Below are positions 56,731 to 64,000 of a stretch of 64,000 nucleotides of DNA, piece after piece (position 1 is the first letter of the stretch; the number at the start of each line of letters is the position of its first letter). The translations under genes were made by a program, and so were the position numbers. The notes beneath the pieces were generated by a model. That model saw only the letters and a program-made list of their open reading frames with translations, was not told the DNA's origin and did no database searches. Location: assembly GCF_049803795.1 (NCBI RefSeq), contig NZ_JBNAGJ010000003.1:62001-126000 (forward strand), in the 5' to 3' direction. This DNA comes from Thalassobius sp002708925 (GTDB lineage: Bacteria > Pseudomonadota > Alphaproteobacteria > Rhodobacterales > Rhodobacteraceae).

Positions 56731-57886
56731 ACTCGCACCACCTTTCCATCAGCTGTCGCCGCTTTTCCAACAAGTCTGACCGCGCATAGGCGCGCTCGAC
56801 GTCCGACCCCACCTTATGGGCTAAACTCAGCTCAGCCACCTCTCGGGGAACATCCGGCTGCTCGGCAGCCCAGTCCCGAAACGTCGAGCGAAAACCATGA
56901 ACCGTAATGCCCTCCACCTTCATTCGGCGAAGCAGCATCAGCATGGCCATGTTGCTCATTGGTTTGTGGCGCTTTTGACCTTCAAAAACGACGTCAGACC
57001 GAAGGGCTTTTAGTGGTTCAATGATTTCCAACATCTCAGGCGTTAAGGGGACGCGGTGTTCTTGATCCGCTTTCATCCGAACAGCCGGAACGACCCAAAG
57101 CTGTTGGTCAAAATCAAACTCTTCCCAGCGAGCATGAAGCACTTCGCTTGTTCGGCTGGCTGTGAGGCAGGTAAACATGAGAGCCTTTGCGGCCATCGCG
57201 TCTTTCGTCGCCAGTTCCGCATAGAAAGCGGGAACATCTTTCCAGTGCATGGCTTTGTGGTGTTGCACCTTCTGCTTAACTTGCGGCAGAACACGAGCAT
57301 CGCGGATCGTAGTCACGGGATTTTCACCGTCACGAAAGCCCTTTGACTTCGCCACGTCTAGAACGGCCTTTATCCGCTGCGCAAGCCGCTTTGCAGTTTC
57401 ATGTTTCTCAGTCCAGACTGGCAATAGCACTTGCAGGACTTCGGGTTGACCGATCTCAGAAACAGGCAGGCGTCCTATTTTGGGGAATGCATAGTCGGCT
57501 AGAGTATTGATCCACTGCTGGCCGTGTTTAGGATTCTTCCACGTCGGCAAGCGTTCAATGTGAACTTGCCGCGCAATCTCTTCGAAGCAAGGTATCTCCT
57601 GTCGCCCGTTGTAGCGCGGGTTGATGCCCTGCTTTGCAAGCCGTCGATATTCTAGAGCTCGGTCACGCGCTTCGTTCAGGGTCACTACATCAGCTCCGCC
57701 CAAGCCGAAGTCTGTGCGCAACGGTTTACCTTCGCGATTACGCTGGCCTTTCACGGTGACGCGCACAATCCACCTGCGCGCTCCCGATGGATCGACTACA
57801 AGGTACAACCCGCTCCCGTCGCCATGACGACCGGGGCCGAGTGTTCGCACCAGATTCTTCGTCAGCTTTCCGCTCAGAGCAGCCAT
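56717..57886 (-). CDS. Tyrosine recombinase/integrase (P4/DUF4102 type)
   Basis: This 389-residue site-specific recombinase has an N-terminal DUF4102 arm-binding domain (LGPGRHGDGSGLYLVVDPSGARRWIVRV) and a C-terminal catalytic domain with the arginine in CLTASRTSEVLHARWEEF, HGFRSTFRDWAAE, and the final LAHKVGSDVERAYAR with the likely nucleophile tyrosine in AYAR. Integrases of this kind insert islands at tRNA genes. Its start lies 146 bases from the 3' end of tRNA-Ser. An ATG four codons upstream (57898) is an alternative. Confidence 0.95.
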   Translation of the reverse strand: MAALSGKLTKNLVRTLGPGRHGDGSGLYLVVDPSGARRWIVRVTVKGQRNREGKPLRTDFGLGGADVVTLNEARDRALEYRRLAKQGINPRYNGRQEIPCFEEIARQVHIERLPTWKNPKHGQQWINTLADYAFPKIGRLPVSEIGQPEVLQVLLPVWTEKHETAKRLAQRIKAVLDVAKSKGFRDGENPVTTIRDARVLPQVKQKVQHHKAMHWKDVPAFYAELATKDAMAAKALMFTCLTASRTSEVLHARWEEFDFDQQLWVVPAVRMKADQEHRVPLTPEMLEIIEPLKALRSDVVFEGQKRHKPMSNMAMLMLLRRMKVEGITVHGFRSTFRDWAAEQPDVPREVAELSLAHKVGSDVERAYARSDLLEKRRQLMERWCEYVAS

Positions 57887-58032
57887 AAAATACCACAATT
57901 TCTACCACGCAATGAATAGAAACGAGTCTAGTCGAAGAAAAACCAATAGCAACAACGAATGCAGATAAATCAACAAAAACAGCCCCATAAGGGGCCAAAC
58001 AACATCGAACGCAACTGAGTAAAAATGGTAGG

Positions 58033-58122
58033 TGGCGGAGACGAAGGGATTCGAACCCTCGATACGGTTTCCCGTATACTCCCTTAGCAGGGGAGCGCCT
58101 TCGACCACTCGGCCACGTCTCC
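58033..58122 (-). tRNA. tRNA-Ser (anticodon GCU)
   Basis: Reading the minus strand from 58122: GGAGACG acceptor 5' strand, D arm GCCGAGTGGTCGAAGGC, anticodon stem CTCCC/GGGAG with loop CTGCTAA (anticodon GCT at plus 58086-58088), long variable arm TACGG...CCGTA, T arm with GGGTTCGAATCCC, CGTCTCC, G and an encoded CCA. The long variable arm is typical for tRNA-Ser. Its 3' end is next to the integrase, the usual target of such enzymes. Confidence 0.97.
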
Positions 58123-58442
58123 GTCGGCCGGTATATGTGCCGCCTCGCAGAGAAACAAGGTCGAAATTCAAGGCTGCGCGAATTTTTCACCAAAAACCAT
58201 GCTGCCGCAAATCGGCGCAAACCGGAAGTGTCCGGTGCTTTGTGCGGGCGCAGATCGGGGGGCATTTATCTGAGCTGGCTGCTTCTTATGGGCTGCGGGG
58301 GGGGCTGTGCGCCGCCGGGCCGATTGTTCGTTTCGAAAGCAGAAAAAACCGCTATACAAAGCGCGTTTCACCCTATACGAGGCGGCGGTTATCCTTCGGT
58401 AACGCTGTATTGTGATGCGGCGCAGCGCGTGTCACCCCCTAA
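58123..58442. other. Intergenic region between tRNA-Ser and the DEAD-box helicase
   Basis: No gene can be supported. The stretch holds the tRNA promoter region and a G-rich run (GGGGGGG near 58300) but no clear terminator or repeat. The helicase gene starts at its right end. Confidence 0.6.
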
Positions 58443-58460
58443 TTGCAAAGACCCTCCGCT

Positions 58461-60443
58461 TTGAAAAAGACGATCGCAGATGCGCTTGCCCGTAAGGGCT
58501 ATGATAGTTTGACACCTGTTCAGCAGGCTGTCACCGACCCCGATCTGCAAGGGCGGGACCTGTTGGTTTCCGCTCAGACCGGATCGGGCAAGACCATCGG
58601 GTTTGGCCTGGCGATTGCCCCCAGCGTTCTGGGCGCAGACGACACATTCGGCCCCGCCGCCGCGCCGCTGGGGCTGATCATCGCGCCAACGCGCGAGCTG
58701 GCGTTGCAGGTCAAACGCGAGCTGGGCTGGCTTTATGCGGATGCGGGCGCGGTGTTGGCCTCTTGTGTGGGGGGCATGGACATGCGTGACGAACGCCGCG
58801 CGCTGGCGCGGGGGGCGCATATCGTGGTAGCCACGCCCGGCCGGCTGCGCGATCACATCATGCGCGGCTCTATTGATCTGACGCATATCTGCTCGGTTGT
58901 GCTGGACGAGGCGGATGAAATGCTGGACCTGGGGTTCCGCGAAGATCTGGAGTTCATTCTTGAACAAACCCCGCAAGAGCGCCAGACCCTGCTGTTCTCG
59001 GCCACGGTGCCCAAGTCGATCGGGGCGCTTGCCAAACGGTATCAGCGCGACGCCCAGCGGATTTCGACGATCAGCGATCAGGTTCAGCACTCGGATATCG
59101 AATATCGCGCGATGACGGTGGCGCCACGCGATGGCGACAATGCCGTGATCAATGTGCTGCGCTATTACGAGGCGCCGAACGCGATTGTTTTTTGCAACAC
59201 CCGCGCGATGGTTTCGCGATTGACGACGCGGCTGTCGAACCGGGGGTTTTCCGTTGTGGCCCTGTCAGGCGAGCTGACCCAGAGCGAGCGCTCGAACGCG
59301 TTGCAGGCCATGCGGGACGGGCGGGCGCGGGTCTGTGTGGCCACGGATGTGGCTGCGCGGGGGATTGACCTGCCCAAGCTGGATCTGGTGGTGCATGCCG
59401 AATTGCCCAACAATCACGAAACGCTGCTGCACCGTTCGGGGCGCACGGGCCGGGCAGGGCGCAAGGGCGTCAGCGCGCTGGTCGTTGTGCCTTCGGCGCG
59501 CAAGAAAACCGAGCGCCTGCTGCGATTTGCCAAGCTGACGGCGAATTGGGGCCCGGCCCCTTCGGCCGCCGAGGTCTCTGCCCGCGACGAAGAGCGCATG
59601 TTGGCGGCGGATGACTGGCATCAGGAGGTCTCGGAAAGCGAGCGGGGCGCCGTTGATAAGCTGATCGCGCAATTCACGCCCGAACAGATCGCCGCGGCCT
59701 ATCTGCGCCAGTACAAGGTGCAGCATTCCGCCCCCGAAGAGCTGGGCGCCGTCCAGGCCGAGCCGCGCAAACCGCGTGAGCCCTTCGGCCCAAGCGTCTG
59801 GTTTTCTGTCTCGGAGGGGCGCAATCAGAATGCCTCGCCGCGTCATCTGCTGCCGATGATCTGCAAGGCGGGCGATATTACCAAGGGCTCGATCGGGGCG
59901 ATCCGCATTGCCGACGACCTGTCTTATGTCGAAATCCGAGAGGCCGATGTCGCCGGGTTCCTGGCCGCAATCGGCCCGGAAATGAAGATCGAAGGGGCCA
60001 AGCAGATCACGCGTTTGGATCAGGCTCCGGATCTTCCCGACACCAGACGGGGGCGGCCCGAACGACAGCCTGAACGCCGACCGGAACGCACCGCCGGCCC
60101 GCGCAAATCGGGCACGCCGCCGATTGACTGGAACGACGATCCCGAGCCGCGCCGCCGCAAACCCAAACCCGAAGATCGCAAACCGCGCGGTCCCAAGGCG
60201 GGCAAGCCCGACACGCGCGATCCGGATGCGCCGTGGAAGGCTGCGCCGGGCAAGCGCAAGCCAGCGGGCCCGCGCCCGGATGGGGCCGCGAAAGGCGGCA
60301 AAGACGATCCGCGCCCATTGCGTGGGGAAAAGCGCAAGGGGCCGCCTCCGCCCAAAGGTAAGCCGAACAGCAAGAAAAACCGCGCCCGCGCGGCCGCAGC
60401 CAAGGCGGCCAAGGGAAAACAGGCCGGCCCCAAGAAACGCTAA
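58461..60443 (+). CDS. DEAD-box RNA helicase
   Basis: This roughly 660-residue ATP-dependent RNA helicase carries the Q motif with LTPVQQAV, motif I AQTGSGKT, Ia PTRELALQ, II VLDEADEM, III SAT, and VI HRSGRTGRAG. The C-terminal third contains a DbpA-like RNA-binding domain (about 465-530, GDITKGSIGAIRIADDLSYVEI) and a long Lys/Arg/Pro/Gly-rich tail likely to bind RNA. It resembles the cold-shock/ribosome-assembly group (CsdA/DeaD). The start is uncertain: TTG at 58461 or 58443, neither with a good Shine-Dalgarno. Confidence 0.92.
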   Translation: MKKTIADALARKGYDSLTPVQQAVTDPDLQGRDLLVSAQTGSGKTIGFGLAIAPSVLGADDTFGPAAAPLGLIIAPTRELALQVKRELGWLYADAGAVLASCVGGMDMRDERRALARGAHIVVATPGRLRDHIMRGSIDLTHICSVVLDEADEMLDLGFREDLEFILEQTPQERQTLLFSATVPKSIGALAKRYQRDAQRISTISDQVQHSDIEYRAMTVAPRDGDNAVINVLRYYEAPNAIVFCNTRAMVSRLTTRLSNRGFSVVALSGELTQSERSNALQAMRDGRARVCVATDVAARGIDLPKLDLVVHAELPNNHETLLHRSGRTGRAGRKGVSALVVVPSARKKTERLLRFAKLTANWGPAPSAAEVSARDEERMLAADDWHQEVSESERGAVDKLIAQFTPEQIAAAYLRQYKVQHSAPEELGAVQAEPRKPREPFGPSVWFSVSEGRNQNASPRHLLPMICKAGDITKGSIGAIRIADDLSYVEIREADVAGFLAAIGPEMKIEGAKQITRLDQAPDLPDTRRGRPERQPERRPERTAGPRKSGTPPIDWNDDPEPRRRKPKPEDRKPRGPKAGKPDTRDPDAPWKAAPGKRKPAGPRPDGAAKGGKDDPRPLRGEKRKGPPPPKGKPNSKKNRARAAAAKAAKGKQAGPKKR

Positions 60444-60455
60444 GCGGGGCCGGGA

Positions 60456-61778
60456 TCAGGCGGGCAGGGCGCGATCCAGTGCCTTTGCCAGCTTATCGAC
60501 CAGTTCCTCGATCTGCGCGTCCGAGATGATGAACGGCGGCGCCAGCAGCACGTGATCGCCCCGCTTGCCATCCAGGGTGCCCCCCATCGGATAGCAGATC
60601 AGCCCTTCGTCGAATGCGGCGGCCTTCAGTTGCGCGTGACGTTTGTCCGCCGGGGCAAAGGGGGCTTTGCTGGCACGATCCGCGACCAGCTCGATCCCCT
60701 GAAACAGCCCCACGCCGCGAATGTCACCGACATGGGGATGCTGCGCCAGGCGCGCATTCAGAGCGGCGTGCAGTTTCAGGCCCGCAGGGGTGACGCGCGA
60801 CAGAACGGCATCGTCCACCAACCGTTCGAGCACAGCCAGACCGGCGGCGCAGGCCAGCGGGTGCCCCAGATAGGTATGCCCGTGCTGGAAAAAGCCCGTG
60901 CCGCCCGCGATCGCATCGTGAATGGCCCTGGTGCACAGCATCGCGCCGATTGGCTGATACCCCCCGCCCAGCCCCTTGGCGATTGCGCAGATATCCGGCG
61001 CGACGTTGTATTGCTGGGCGGCGAACAGCGTGCCGGTCCGGCCCATTCCGCACATGACCTCGTCTAGGATCAGCAGGATGCCGTATTTGTCGCACAGCGC
61101 CCGGACGCGTTCGAAATAGTCCCCGACAGGCGGCACCGCGCCCTGAGTCGCCCCGGTGACGGGCTCGGCGACAAAGGCCATGACGGTTTCGGGCCCCACG
61201 GCAAGGATCTCTTGTTCCAGCTCGGCGCTCAGACGCGCGACATAGGCGGCCACGGTTTCATCGCTGCGTTTGTCGCGATAGGCATAGCAGGGCGCGACGT
61301 GGCTGACCTCGATCAGCATCGGAGCGAAGGGCGCGCGCCGCCAGGCATTCCCGCCCGTGGCCAGCGCGCCCAGCGTATTCCCGTGATAGCTCTGGCGGCG
61401 GGCGATTACCCTGTGGCGGGCGGGCTGACCGATTTCCAGGTAATACTGACGGGCCAGCTTCAACGCGGATTCCATTGCCTCGGACCCGCCCGAGACAAAA
61501 TAAACCCGATCCAGATCACCCGGAGCCAGATCCGTCAGGCGCTTGGCCAGTTGCTCGGCCGGGTCAGAGGTGAAAAAGCCGGTATGCGCAAAGGCGATCT
61601 TCTCCATCTGTTTTGCGATGGCGGATTGAACGTGCGGATCGCCATGCCCCAGACAGGATACCGCAGCATCCCCGCAATTCAGATAGGCTTTGCCAGCCTG
61701 ATCGTACAGATAGGCGCCCTTCCCATGCGAAACCATCGGAGGCGGGGATTTCGAGTTGCGCGCAAAGACGTGGCTCAT
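60456..61778 (-). CDS. Class III aminotransferase
   Basis: This 440-residue PLP enzyme of fold type I, class III, transfers an amino group, typically from an omega- or beta-amino acid to pyruvate or 2-oxoglutarate. The PLP lysine is K268 in AIAKGLGGGYQPIGAM, the aspartate is D239 in ILLILDEVMCGMGRTG, and SGGSEAMESALKLAR binds phosphate. The ATG shares one base with the stop of the upstream BKACE gene (TGATG). A longer in-frame stretch upstream belongs to the antisense/other-frame reading of that gene. Pairing with BKACE suggests a beta-amino acid as donor. Confidence 0.9.
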   Translation of the reverse strand: MSHVFARNSKSPPPMVSHGKGAYLYDQAGKAYLNCGDAAVSCLGHGDPHVQSAIAKQMEKIAFAHTGFFTSDPAEQLAKRLTDLAPGDLDRVYFVSGGSEAMESALKLARQYYLEIGQPARHRVIARRQSYHGNTLGALATGGNAWRRAPFAPMLIEVSHVAPCYAYRDKRSDETVAAYVARLSAELEQEILAVGPETVMAFVAEPVTGATQGAVPPVGDYFERVRALCDKYGILLILDEVMCGMGRTGTLFAAQQYNVAPDICAIAKGLGGGYQPIGAMLCTRAIHDAIAGGTGFFQHGHTYLGHPLACAAGLAVLERLVDDAVLSRVTPAGLKLHAALNARLAQHPHVGDIRGVGLFQGIELVADRASKAPFAPADKRHAQLKAAAFDEGLICYPMGGTLDGKRGDHVLLAPPFIISDAQIEELVDKLAKALDRALPA

Positions 61779-62578
61779 CAGAGGGATTCCTTTTCCGCCA
61801 GGGCCGCGGGCAGGGCAGCCCGCAGGGCCGCGACATTTTCCGCATTCGACCGCGCCAGAGGCCCCAGAGGGCTGTGCAGATTGTTCTCGAACCCAACGCG
61901 CAGGTCGGCCCCGTGCTGCGCGGCCTGGATCAGGACGGCGTGTTCCGAAGGGCCAAAGGCGCAGACCATGCGCTCCGTCAGGGCAGGGGGGGCGGCGCGC
62001 AGCAGTGGGGCAACATCCGCGGGCAGCGCAGTGCGCGGCGGCTGATAAGCGCCCAGCACGAACAGCACGCTGGACTGATCGGCCTTTACCACGCCCGCAT
62101 CGCGCCAGCGCAGCAACTGGGCCGTGTCCTCGGGCGTGTAGAGGATATGCTGAACCTGGGCCCCGATGTCCTGACACAGGGCATACATATGCGCGGCGCG
62201 CGCCGGATCGCGGGCCATTTCGCGAATGGAAATACTGACCGCCGAGGGCCGGACCCCGGCCACGGTGTCTATTTGCTGGGCAACGCTGAAAATCCCGGCG
62301 GCCTCGGTTGTGATCTGAACGGGGAAGCCGGGCAGGGCCCGCTGAAGGGCGGCCAGAGCTTCGCGATACCGCCCCGCATCCAGCGAATGCCGGCCGTCTG
62401 CGGCGCGCACATGCAGGTGCAGTGCGTCGGCGCCAGCCTGCGCACAAGCAACTGTTTCTGAAACGATTTCCTGTGTTGTGATGGGTAGGTTCGGGTGCTG
62501 GTCCTGACTGCGCCGCGCGCCGTTCAGGGCAACCATGATCCGTGGGATTCGGGGAATCCGGGGGGTGGGGGTCGTCAT
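61778..62578 (-). CDS. BKACE family beta-keto acid cleavage enzyme (DUF849)
   Basis: BKACE enzymes, first known as the 3-keto-5-aminohexanoate cleavage enzyme of lysine fermentation, condense a beta-keto acid with acetyl-CoA and split it into acetoacetate and a CoA ester. The 266-residue TIM barrel opens with IMVALNGARR, has zinc ligands H54 and H56 in LHLHVR, and the conserved DGRHSLDAGRYREAL and VGFENNLHSPLG near the C-terminus. It is a little shorter than many relatives. It is the first gene of the minus-strand unit, 114 bases from the RpiR regulator. Confidence 0.88.
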   Translation of the reverse strand: MTTPTPRIPRIPRIMVALNGARRSQDQHPNLPITTQEIVSETVACAQAGADALHLHVRAADGRHSLDAGRYREALAALQRALPGFPVQITTEAAGIFSVAQQIDTVAGVRPSAVSISIREMARDPARAAHMYALCQDIGAQVQHILYTPEDTAQLLRWRDAGVVKADQSSVLFVLGAYQPPRTALPADVAPLLRAAPPALTERMVCAFGPSEHAVLIQAAQHGADLRVGFENNLHSPLGPLARSNAENVAALRAALPAALAEKESL

Positions 62579-62622
62579 TTCAGTGTGCCGATATGTGCGT
62601 TTCGGGGGTCGTCAGAGAATGA

Positions 62623-62680
62623 CTGAAACACATATTTCAGCAGTTGACAATAAGTGAAACACTTGCCACGCTCTGTTTCA
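62623..62680. promoter_or_regulatory. Divergent control region with paired TGAAACA sites
   Basis: Two dyads occur between the BKACE and rpiR genes: CTGAAA-N6-TTTCAG (62623-62640) and TGAAACA-N12-TGTTTCA (62655-62680). The left arms are 31 bases apart (three helical turns). TTGACA at 62644 is a good -35. This is the place and form expected for binding of the adjacent RpiR-type regulator. Confidence 0.55.
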
Positions 62681-62691
62681 ACGGGGGCGAA

Positions 62692-63558
62692 ATGAATCAC
62701 GATCAAACACTCCAAGACCGCGTGGCCGAACGCTATGCAGGCCTGTCGGGTCAGTTGCAGAAGGCGGCCGATTACGTGCTGGCCAACCCTCTGGAGATTG
62801 TCAGCCGCAGCCTGCGCTCGATCTCGATGGAAAGCAAAGTCTCACCGGCGACCTTCTCGCGGCTTGCGCGGGCGCTGGGATTCGAAAGCTTCGAAGAGAT
62901 GAAGGATCTTTCGCGCCGCTCGGTTGGGGCGCAGGTGCTTAGCCTGTCCGAAAAGGCCGAACAGCTGCGCAGCGGCAAGGGCACGGGGCAATCCATCCTG
63001 CATCTGCAAAGCCAGGCCTGCATCGCCAATATCGAGGAATTCGTCGCCCAGGCAGACGAAACACGGCTGATTCAGGCGGCCACGCTGATGCGCCAGGCGC
63101 CGCAGGTTTTGCTGCTGGGGGCGCTGGCCTCGACGGGGATTGCGGAATACATGGCCTATCTGGCGCATTATTTTGCGCCGAACTGGCAGCTTGCGGGGCG
63201 GATGGGGGCCTCTTTGGGGTCGCGTATTGCGACGCTCAGGCCGGGGGATGTGGTGTTCATCGTCACCAAAAGCCCCTTCGCGCAGCGCGCCGTGGTGGCC
63301 GCCAAACAGGCCCGCGAAGGCGGCGCCGAGGTCATTTTGGTAACCGATACGTATAAATGCCCGGCTTTCGCCCATGCGACCCACGGGTTCGTGGTGCCCT
63401 CGGAAAGCCCGCAATTCTTCTCGTCTTACGTCGTGACAGTTGTGTTGATCGAAACATTAATTGCTATGATTGTCGCCGACTCAGAGGCAGATGCAACCGC
63501 TGCGATCCAACGGGTCGAAGCAAAGAACCAGGAGCTCGGGGAATACTGGTCCGAGTGA
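62692..63558 (+). CDS. RpiR-family transcriptional regulator (HTH + SIS)
   Basis: This 288-residue regulator has the N-terminal HTH_6 domain (residues 8-85, KAADYVLANP...SMESKVSPATFSRLARALGFESFEEMK) and a C-terminal SIS domain (about 130-250, LLLGALASTGIAEYMAYLAH and FIVTKSPFAQRAVVAAKQARE) that usually binds a phosphosugar. The regulated genes here encode amino/keto acid functions, so the ligand may differ. The ATG at 62692 has GGGGGCGA upstream. An in-frame TTG at 62644 would fall in the control region and is unlikely. Confidence 0.88.
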   Translation: MNHDQTLQDRVAERYAGLSGQLQKAADYVLANPLEIVSRSLRSISMESKVSPATFSRLARALGFESFEEMKDLSRRSVGAQVLSLSEKAEQLRSGKGTGQSILHLQSQACIANIEEFVAQADETRLIQAATLMRQAPQVLLLGALASTGIAEYMAYLAHYFAPNWQLAGRMGASLGSRIATLRPGDVVFIVTKSPFAQRAVVAAKQAREGGAEVILVTDTYKCPAFAHATHGFVVPSESPQFFSSYVVTVVLIETLIAMIVADSEADATAAIQRVEAKNQELGEYWSE

Positions 63559-63577
63559 GTTTTTATCAAGGGAGACT

Positions 63578-64000
63578 ATGAACATGTTGAAACACCTGAA
63601 AATTGGCGGCTCGGTGCTGCTGGGCGCGATGGCTGCGGCCTCGATGACGGCGGCGCAGGAGTTCATTTCGATCGGCACCGGCGGCGTCACCGGCGTTTAC
63701 TATCCCACCGGGGGCGCGATCTGCCGTCTGGTGAACAAGTCCCGCAAAGAGCACGGCATCCGCTGCGCCGTGGAATCGACCGGCGGCTCGGTCTACAACA
63801 TCAACACCATCAAGGCCGGCGAGCTGGAATTCGGCGTTGCGCAGTCCGACTGGCAGTACCACGCCTATAACGGCACCTCGAAATTCGCGGACAACCCGTT
63901 CCCTGAAATTCGCGCCGTGATGTCGGTCCACCCCGAGCCCTTTACCCTGATCGTACGCGCAGACAGCGGCATCAGCGGTTTCGAGGACCTTAAGGGCAAG
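63578..64000 (+). CDS. TAXI family TRAP transporter substrate-binding protein (C-terminus cut by window edge)
   Basis: The 141 codons visible encode a signal peptide (MLKHLKIGGSVLLGAMAAASMTAAQ) followed by FISIGTGGVTGVYYPTGGAICRL, the diagnostic TAXI-receptor start, and GELEFGVAQSDW. TAXI proteins are periplasmic receptors of TRAP transporters for glutamate-like or other organic acids. The membrane components would be expected beyond the window. GGGAG precedes two close ATGs (63578 and 63584). The gene follows rpiR by 19 bases and may be co-transcribed with it. Confidence 0.9.
   Translation, partial: MNMLKHLKIGGSVLLGAMAAASMTAAQEFISIGTGGVTGVYYPTGGAICRLVNKSRKEHGIRCAVESTGGSVYNINTIKAGELEFGVAQSDWQYHAYNGTSKFADNPFPEIRAVMSVHPEPFTLIVRADSGISGFEDLKGK

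Noticed and set aside
51483..58032. Search for a second copy of the tRNA-Ser 3' end (att site)
   Set aside because: No match to GAAGGGATTCGAACC or its neighbours was found by eye outside the tRNA, so I list no attachment repeat for the integrase.
61779..62447. N-terminal extension of the aminotransferase frame
   Set aside because: It reads the BKACE gene in another frame. The family start MSHVFARNSK at 61778 and the TGATG overlap decide against it.
1..64000. CRISPR arrays, rRNA genes, insertion sequences
   Set aside because: No regularly spaced repeats of 25-40 bases, no rRNA sequence and no transposase motif were seen on either strand.

Overview
The window looks like chromosomal DNA of a Rhodobacterales alphaproteobacterium, probably of the Roseobacter/Paracoccaceae type. 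The evidence is high G/C at third codon positions, a SAM/SAH riboswitch in front of metK (a motif known almost only from Rhodobacterales), an Irr-type Fur regulator divergent from fabA, the pcaDCHG(x)B gene order, and a class II (CP4-like) EPSP synthase. About 70 protein genes, one tRNA and many terminators and short control sites can be supported. No rRNA operon and no CRISPR array is visible.

Region by region. 1-5.6 kb: a five-gene minus-strand unit, persulfide-sensor-like ArsR / ModE-like regulator / modABC, with a perfect palindrome before modA, then a zinc alcohol dehydrogenase and a TetA-like MFS exporter. 5.7-11.6 kb: a compact aromatic operon, pobA-pcaD-pcaC-pcaH-pcaG-hydrolase-pcaB, converting 4-hydroxybenzoate through protocatechuate to 3-oxoadipate. 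No regulator gene is adjacent. 11.8-14.3 kb: a tightly coupled L-2-haloacid dehalogenase / hydrolase / PLP dehydratase unit. 14.4-21 kb: an FKBP isomerase, a cysteine-rich membrane protein, a quinone reductase, irr, and the unsaturated fatty acid genes fabA, fabB and fabI, with fabA and fabB split by an inserted A/T-richer gene. 21.9-31.4 kb: miaB, two envelope proteins sharing a short module, then phoH-ybeY-corC-lnt, metK, a DUF1353 lipoprotein and trmB. 31.4-40.7 kb: a metal hydrolase, aroA, cmk, an aldo/keto reductase, rpsA, ihfB, a LapA-like protein, trpF and trpB. 40.8-52.4 kb: housekeeping and envelope genes including pth, rplY, trpA, ychF and a YjbE/F/H-like exopolysaccharide locus.

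52.4-58.0 kb is the accessory part. A tyrosine recombinase sits beside the 3' end of tRNA-Ser(GCU), followed by an unrecognised 262-residue protein, an AlpA-like regulator and a truncated helix-turn-helix gene. Next to it lies a roughly 3 kb segment bounded by an imperfect direct repeat. It carries clustered CTCGGAC heptamers, a frameshifted coiled-coil membrane protein and a DUF4143-type ATPase.

Beyond the tRNA are a DEAD-box RNA helicase and, at the right edge, a catabolic locus: a class III aminotransferase and a BKACE (beta-keto acid cleavage) enzyme on the minus strand, an RpiR-type regulator and a TAXI TRAP substrate-binding protein on the plus strand, with paired TGAAACA/TGTTTCA sites between them. 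I infer uptake of a beta-amino or beta-keto acid, transamination, and acetyl-CoA-dependent cleavage. This locus and the island are the best candidates for undescribed biology.
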